A stretch of 64,000 bases of DNA from Sinomonas cyclohexanicum (lineage in GTDB: Bacteria; Actinomycetota; Actinomycetes; Actinomycetales; Micrococcaceae), in assembly GCF_020886775.1 (NCBI RefSeq), contig NZ_AP024525.1:3596001-3660000 (forward strand), given 5' to 3'. Made by a program: the position numbers and the translations under genes. Numbering within the stretch: position 1 is the first letter of the stretch; every line of letters starts with the position of its first letter. Below are positions 59,976-64,000 of the stretch, piece by piece. The notes beneath the pieces are model-generated. The model saw nothing but the letters and a program-made list of their open reading frames with translations, was not told the DNA's origin and searched no databases.

Positions 59976-61052
59976 ATGATCACCACCTACTCGCCTGAAC
60001 ACACCGCCGACGCCGCCGCCCACCGCACGCGCGTGACCCTCCTGGGAACCGCGGGCGGCCCGCCGTGGTGGGACAACTCGGACCGCACCGGCATCTCCAC
60101 CGTGATCTCGGTCGGGGACCAGCACTACCTCATCGACTGCGGAGAGGGCTGGGGACCGCAGTTCCGCAAGTCAGGGCTCGGGCCCGCCGGGTTCCAGAAG
60201 GGCCTGGACGGCCTGCGCGCAGTCTTCATCACCCACCACCATTCGGACCACACCGTGGACTACCCGAACCTCCTCCTCCTCGCATGGCACAACGGCTCGG
60301 ACGGCCTCCGGCAGCCCATCCAGGTCATCGGCCCCGGCGACCGCGGCGTCCTGCCGCCGATCTTCGCCGAGGAGAAGCGGGAGCACCTCCCCGAGGTCTT
60401 CAACCCCGCCTCCCCCACGCCCGGCCTGACCGAGTCCACGCGGAGGCTCATGGAGGCGTACGCGACGGACATCAACGACCGCATGCGGGACAACGCGAAG
60501 CAGGACTTGAGCGAGATCTTCGAGGTCCGCGACATCGAGCTCCCTGCTGGCACCGGCGGCGACCCCAACGGGGACCCGACGCCCGAGATGGACCCCTTCG
60601 AGGTGTACCGCGACGAGAACGTCCGTGTCACGGCGATCCTCGTGGACCACCGCCCGGTCTTCCCCGCGTTCGCGTTCCGCTTCGAGACCCCGGACGGCGA
60701 CATCGTCGTCTCGGGCGACACCGGCGTGTGCGACAACCTCGTGAAGATCTCGGCTGGCGCGGACATCCTGCTCCACGAATGCATCGACATGGACTGGGTC
60801 GACGGGCTGATGGGCCCAGGCTCGCCGAAGCCCGACCCCAACCTCATGCAGCACATGCTCGCCGCGCACACCGCGATCGAGGAGGTCGGCCCCCAAGCGG
60901 AGAAGGCCGGCGTCGAACACCTCGTCCTGACGCACCTCGTCCCGGGCAACACGCCCCCCGAGAAGTGGGCGAAGGCCCAAGTGGGATTCTCAGGGAACCT
61001 GACCGTGGGCGAGGACCTCATGGCGTTCGGGCTCGGTCCCGCGCGACAATAG
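59976..61052 (+). CDS. Metallo-beta-lactamase-fold hydrolase
   Basis: 358 residues. Zn-binding HxHxDH in AVFITHHHSDHTVDYPN, further ligands in VVSGDTGVCDN and LLHECIDMDW, and the C-terminal histidine in HLVLTHLVPG. Arylsulfatase/RNase Z-like subgroup. A 60-residue insertion (about 140-205) separates the first and second metal regions. Probably hydrolyses the imported compound or an intermediate; unknown substrate. Starts 25 bp after the ATPase, so it belongs to the importer operon. Confidence 0.85.
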   Translation: MITTYSPEHTADAAAHRTRVTLLGTAGGPPWWDNSDRTGISTVISVGDQHYLIDCGEGWGPQFRKSGLGPAGFQKGLDGLRAVFITHHHSDHTVDYPNLLLLAWHNGSDGLRQPIQVIGPGDRGVLPPIFAEEKREHLPEVFNPASPTPGLTESTRRLMEAYATDINDRMRDNAKQDLSEIFEVRDIELPAGTGGDPNGDPTPEMDPFEVYRDENVRVTAILVDHRPVFPAFAFRFETPDGDIVVSGDTGVCDNLVKISAGADILLHECIDMDWVDGLMGPGSPKPDPNLMQHMLAAHTAIEEVGPQAEKAGVEHLVLTHLVPGNTPPEKWAKAQVGFSGNLTVGEDLMAFGLGPARQ

Positions 61053-61057
61053 TCGGC

Positions 61058-62035
61058 ATGGCTGGCTTCAGCGGCGTCCTGCCTGCGGGCTTCACGCGCT
61101 TCTCCACCGACGGGCTCCCGGATTCGCACCGGATCCCGGAGTGGGAGGTGCACAACGCGCGCGCCCTCGTGGGGCTCGCGGCGAAGACCGACGGCAGGGC
61201 GCCGCTGCGCGCCACCGAGCTCAACCTCGCACTGCCCCGCCTCCAGCTGGCACGGGTGAGCGGCACGCCGCACCGGGTGGAGCGCGACGAGTCGCACATC
61301 TCCGCGCACCCCGCGCGGGGGATCGTGGCCTACTTCGCGCTCCAGGGCTCCGGGACGTTCTACCACCGGCACGGCTGCGAGACGGTGGCCCCGGGCCAGG
61401 GGATCGTCGTCGACGCCGACCAGCCGTTCGAGCGCGGCTTCGCGGACGGCCTCACCGAGCTCGCACTCAAGGTGCCGCGCGCCGCCGTCGTGCGCCTGCT
61501 GGGCTCCCCAAATCTGGCCCGGCCCCGCCTCTTCGACTTCCGGGCCGGTGCGCACGACGCCGGTCCAGCAGCTCCCGCCGCCCGGCTCGCCGGCGCGCTC
61601 GGGGCGGCGCTGAGGGGGCGCGCCGTCGCGTGGGACGAGTTCGAGGACGAGCTGATCGGCCTTCTGGGCGCGGTCCTCGCCCACGGCGGCGCGCACGACG
61701 GCGCCGGCCACTTCCGCGCCTCCCTCGCCGTGATCGCGGCCCGCCACAGCGACCCGGCACTCGACGCGGCCTCCATCGCGGCGGCGGTGGGTGTGTCCGA
61801 GCGGCAGCTCTCCCGCATCTTCTCCTCCGAGGGCACGAGCGTGCCCAGCGCCGTCATGGACGCCCGGCTGGCTGTCGCGAACCGACTCCTCATGGCGCCG
61901 GAGCACGCCGACCTGCCGATGGCCGAAGTCGCCGCCAGAACAGGCTTCGCCTCCCAGGCCCAGTTCTCGCGCAGCTACCGCCAGCGCTACGGACTGCCCC
62001 CGCTGCGGCACCGCCGCGAGCTGCTCGCGGGCTGA
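61058..62035 (+). CDS. AraC-family regulator
   Basis: 325 residues. An AraC-binding-like N-terminal sensor (about 30-190) of the type found in regulators of aromatic catabolism, and two C-terminal helix-turn-helix motifs: DAASIAAAVGVSERQLSRIFSSEG and PMAEVAARTGFASQAQFSRSYRQRYG. Starts 5 bp after the hydrolase stop; GACAAT seven bases before the ATG may give it a leaderless promoter of its own. The two GAHDAG/GAHDGAG stretches are coded by the GCGCACGACG motif that is common between genes here. Confidence 0.9.
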   Translation: MAGFSGVLPAGFTRFSTDGLPDSHRIPEWEVHNARALVGLAAKTDGRAPLRATELNLALPRLQLARVSGTPHRVERDESHISAHPARGIVAYFALQGSGTFYHRHGCETVAPGQGIVVDADQPFERGFADGLTELALKVPRAAVVRLLGSPNLARPRLFDFRAGAHDAGPAAPAARLAGALGAALRGRAVAWDEFEDELIGLLGAVLAHGGAHDGAGHFRASLAVIAARHSDPALDAASIAAAVGVSERQLSRIFSSEGTSVPSAVMDARLAVANRLLMAPEHADLPMAEVAARTGFASQAQFSRSYRQRYGLPPLRHRRELLAG

Positions 62036-62054
62036 CGAGCCGGTGAACCACGAA

Positions 62055-62093
62055 GCATCCCACGAACAGCGGTCTGGACTGTCCGTGGGATGC
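62055..62093 (+). terminator. Hairpin terminator after the AraC gene
   Basis: GCATCCCACGAACAG (62055-62069) pairs with CTGTCCGTGGGATGC (62079-62093), one mismatch, 9-base loop, 20 bp after the AraC stop. Confidence 0.75.
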
Positions 62094-62097
62094 ACGT

Positions 62098-62500
62098 GCG
62101 TTGGCCCTCGCCCACGCCCTCCACGGCCATACCAGCCTCACGGTCACTGCCCCCGCGCTCAACACCGTCCAGGAACTCTCCGACTCCCCCGGTATCCAGG
62201 TCGACTGTCTCGGAGGCCGGCTCCGGAGCGTGAGCCAGACCTTTGTCGGGCCGCTCGCCGAAGCCGCCCTCGAACGCATGACGTTCGACAGGGTGTTCCT
62301 CGGCGCGGACGCGGTCACCGCCCGGCCAGCGTCCCTTCCACGCGTGGGTACGCCTGCCACTTCCCTGGACGCTGGTCACCGACGCCAGCGCGGACCCCGA
62401 TCAGGTCGAGCTCTTCCGACGTGCGGGCACGCAGGTCCAAACCGTACCGGTCGAGCACGCGGCCCCTCGTGGCGATCTCCTCCGAGAAGAAGTGGGCTGA
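62098..62500 (+). pseudogene. Decayed DeoR-family regulator (C-terminal remnant)
   Basis: ALALAHALHGHTSLTVTAPALNTVQEL and GIQVDCLGGRLRSVSQTFVGPLAEAALERMTFDRVFLGADAV are clear DeoR sensor-domain sequence. The DNA-binding N-terminus is missing, and after GADAV about 40-50 family residues are absent; the domain's end then resumes in another frame (PFHAWVRLPLPWTLVTDASADPDQVELFRRAGTQ) up to TGA at 62498-62500. So the remnant has a 5' truncation, an internal deletion and a frame change. CAGCGGTCTGG occurs just outside both ends (62068-62078, 62503-62513). Confidence 0.8.
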
Positions 62501-62639
62501 CCAGCGGTCTGGTTCCGGTCCTGATGCGTTTTTGACGGAATCCGCCGTGATGCCGCGCACCCCGTCCTGTGGCCCCGATCACGGCGGACGATTGCTGACA
62601 GGAACCGGCACCGGCGCCGGCTCGAACGCAAGGAGCATC

Positions 62640-64000
62640 ATGGTTGTCTTCAACGACGGCGTGGCGGAGACCGCGACGCCAGAGACCAATGTTGTCGAGA
62701 CCGACGTACTGATCGTCGGCTCCGGCCCCGCGGGATCGTCCGCGGCCCTGTTCCTGTCCTCGCTCGGGATCGCGAACATCATGATCACCAAGTACCGCTG
62801 GACGGCGAACACCCCGCGGGCCCACATCACCAACCAGCGGACCATGGAGATCTTCCGCGACCTCGGCATCGAGGAGCAGGTCCTCGCGGAGGCCACTCCG
62901 CACCACATGATCGGCGACACGGTGTTCTGCACCTCGATCGCCGGGGACGAGATCGGCCGCATCCTCACGTGGGGCACGCACCCCGCCCGGCATGCCGACT
63001 ACGAGCTCGCCTCGCCGTCGCTCAACTGCGACATCCCGCAGACCTACCTCGAGCCGATCCTCGTCAAGAACGCGACGATGCGCGGCACTCAGACGCAGTT
63101 CTCCACCGAGTACATCTCCCACGAGCAGGACGCCGACGGCGTGAACGTGCGCGTGCTCAACCGGCTCACCGGGACCGAGTACACGATCCGCGCCAAGTAC
63201 CTCATCGGCGCGGACGGCGCCCGCTCGAAGGTCGCGGCCGACGTCGTGCTTCCGTACGAGGGGCAGATGGACATCGCCGGATCCATGAACATCACGTTCA
63301 AGGCGGACCTGGCCAAGCTCGTGGGGCACCGCCCCTCGGTCCTGTACTGGGTGGTGCAGCCGGGCTCGAACATCGGCGGAATCGGCGCCGGCCTCGTGCG
63401 CATGGTGCGGCCGTGGAACGAGTGGCTCATCGTCTGGGGCTTCGACATCACCCAGGGCACGCCCGAGGTGACCGAGGAGGACGCGCTGCAGGTGGTGCGG
63501 AACCTCATCGGCGTGCCGGATCTCGACGCCGAGATCACCGGCATCTCCCTGTGGGGCAACAACGAGCAGTTCGCCACGGCCCTGCAGAAGGGCCGCGTCT
63601 TCTGCGCCGGAGACGCCGTCCACAAGCATCCGCCGAGCAACGGGCTCGGCTCGAACACGTCCATCCAGGACTCGTACAACCTTGCGTGGAAGATCGCGGC
63701 CGTGCTCAAGGGCCAGGCCGATCCGAGCCTCCTGGACACGTACACCGCCGAGCGGGCGCCGGTGGCCCGGCAGATCGTGACCCGCGCGAACCAGTCGGGG
63801 CGCGAGTTCGTGAAGCTCTTCGAGGCGCTCGGCCTCACGGAGGCCGAGACGGAGGAGGAGATGCGCGCGGCGATCGAGTCCCGCAAGGACGCGACGCCGG
63901 AGGGTGCGGCCAAGCGCGCCGCCGTCCGGGAGGCGATGGAGCTGAAGAACTACGAGTTCAACGCGCACGGCGTGGAGCTCGGCCAGTACTACCGCTCCGC
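62640..64000 (+). CDS. FAD-dependent aromatic monooxygenase, TfdB/PheA (2,4-dichlorophenol/phenol 6-hydroxylase) family, 3' truncated by the window
   Basis: 453 complete codons to the end of the window. FAD fold TDVLIVGSGPAGSSAALFL at residue 22, RAHITNQRTMEIFRDLGIEEQ, YLIGADGARSKVAADVV, and RVFCAGDAVHKHPPSNGLGSNTSIQDSYNLAWKIAAVL, the motifs of the chlorophenol/phenol hydroxylase group. Such enzymes turn phenols into catechols. AAGGAG lies four bases before the ATG, a tight spacing. Catechol-cleaving genes, if present, would be beyond the window. Third piece of aromatic metabolism in 11 kb. Confidence 0.9.
   Translation, partial: MVVFNDGVAETATPETNVVETDVLIVGSGPAGSSAALFLSSLGIANIMITKYRWTANTPRAHITNQRTMEIFRDLGIEEQVLAEATPHHMIGDTVFCTSIAGDEIGRILTWGTHPARHADYELASPSLNCDIPQTYLEPILVKNATMRGTQTQFSTEYISHEQDADGVNVRVLNRLTGTEYTIRAKYLIGADGARSKVAADVVLPYEGQMDIAGSMNITFKADLAKLVGHRPSVLYWVVQPGSNIGGIGAGLVRMVRPWNEWLIVWGFDITQGTPEVTEEDALQVVRNLIGVPDLDAEITGISLWGNNEQFATALQKGRVFCAGDAVHKHPPSNGLGSNTSIQDSYNLAWKIAAVLKGQADPSLLDTYTAERAPVARQIVTRANQSGREFVKLFEALGLTEAETEEEMRAAIESRKDATPEGAAKRAAVREAMELKNYEFNAHGVELGQYYRS

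Overview
The window is high-GC DNA with actinobacterial features: many GTG/TTG starts, leaderless genes with a TANNNT -10 box six bases before the start codon, a SAM-IV-type riboswitch, PucR/IclR/GntR regulators and short gene overlaps (ATGA, GTGA, TGATG). Gene content (MmsA/MmsB valine catabolism, AnsP-type permease, MobA, tetritol catabolism, CitA/B-type two-component system) fits the Micrococcales, most likely an Arthrobacter- or Sinomonas-like member of the Micrococcaceae. No rRNA, tRNA, phage, CRISPR array or transposase was seen. It looks like chromosomal DNA rich in catabolic operons.

Layout. 0-0.7 kb: 5'-truncated class IV aminotransferase/lyase. 0.8-4.4 kb: valine-catabolic operon mmsA, 3-hydroxyisobutyryl-CoA hydrolase, mmsB, followed by an inverted-repeat-bounded non-coding element (about 4.43-4.93 kb). 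5-8.6 kb: MarR regulator and AMP-forming acyl-CoA synthetase divergent from an acyl-CoA dehydrogenase; a motif similar to one upstream of mmsA lies in that divergent region. 8.7-13.6 kb: small hypothetical, MetE-like protein, double-hotdog thioesterase, ArsR-SRPBCC pair, type II NADH dehydrogenase. 13.8-18 kb: PucR regulator, glutaminase, asparagine permease. 18.1-23.8 kb: SAM-IV riboswitch, DUF1737 protein, rhodanese and metZ; then two globin-reductase genes around a DivIVA-like protein, and an SRPBCC-like protein.

23.7-37.7 kb is the most coherent block: a C4 sugar-acid and polyol (tetronate/tetritol) catabolic island with three FCD-type GntR regulators, a DUF1537 kinase, an L-threonate-dehydrogenase-like enzyme, a TIM-barrel isomerase, two further dehydrogenases, two MFS transporters, a fused DhaK-DhaL (erythrulose-type) kinase, a TPI-like and an RpiB-like isomerase. 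Three of its promoters carry the same palindrome, (T/A)TCCTATAGGATA-like, which ties them into one probable regulon. A 35-residue membrane peptide sits before one transporter.

37.8-52.5 kb: arfB (with an apparent frameshift), YbdK-type carboxylate-amine ligase, TRIC-type membrane protein, aldo/keto reductase, an SsuABC/TauABC-type importer divergent from a CitA/CitB-type two-component system, a CynX-type MFS gene with an apparent frameshift, an NAD-binding protein, and a HAD-GH65 fusion. 52.5-64 kb: aromatic catabolism: IclR regulator and mobA (3-hydroxybenzoate 4-monooxygenase) sharing an operator, LysR regulator divergent from a second NMT1-type ABC importer operon with a metallo-beta-lactamase-fold hydrolase, an AraC regulator, a decayed DeoR gene, and a TfdB/PheA-type flavin hydroxylase that runs off the end. 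Intergenic spaces hold several short-repeat families and hairpins.
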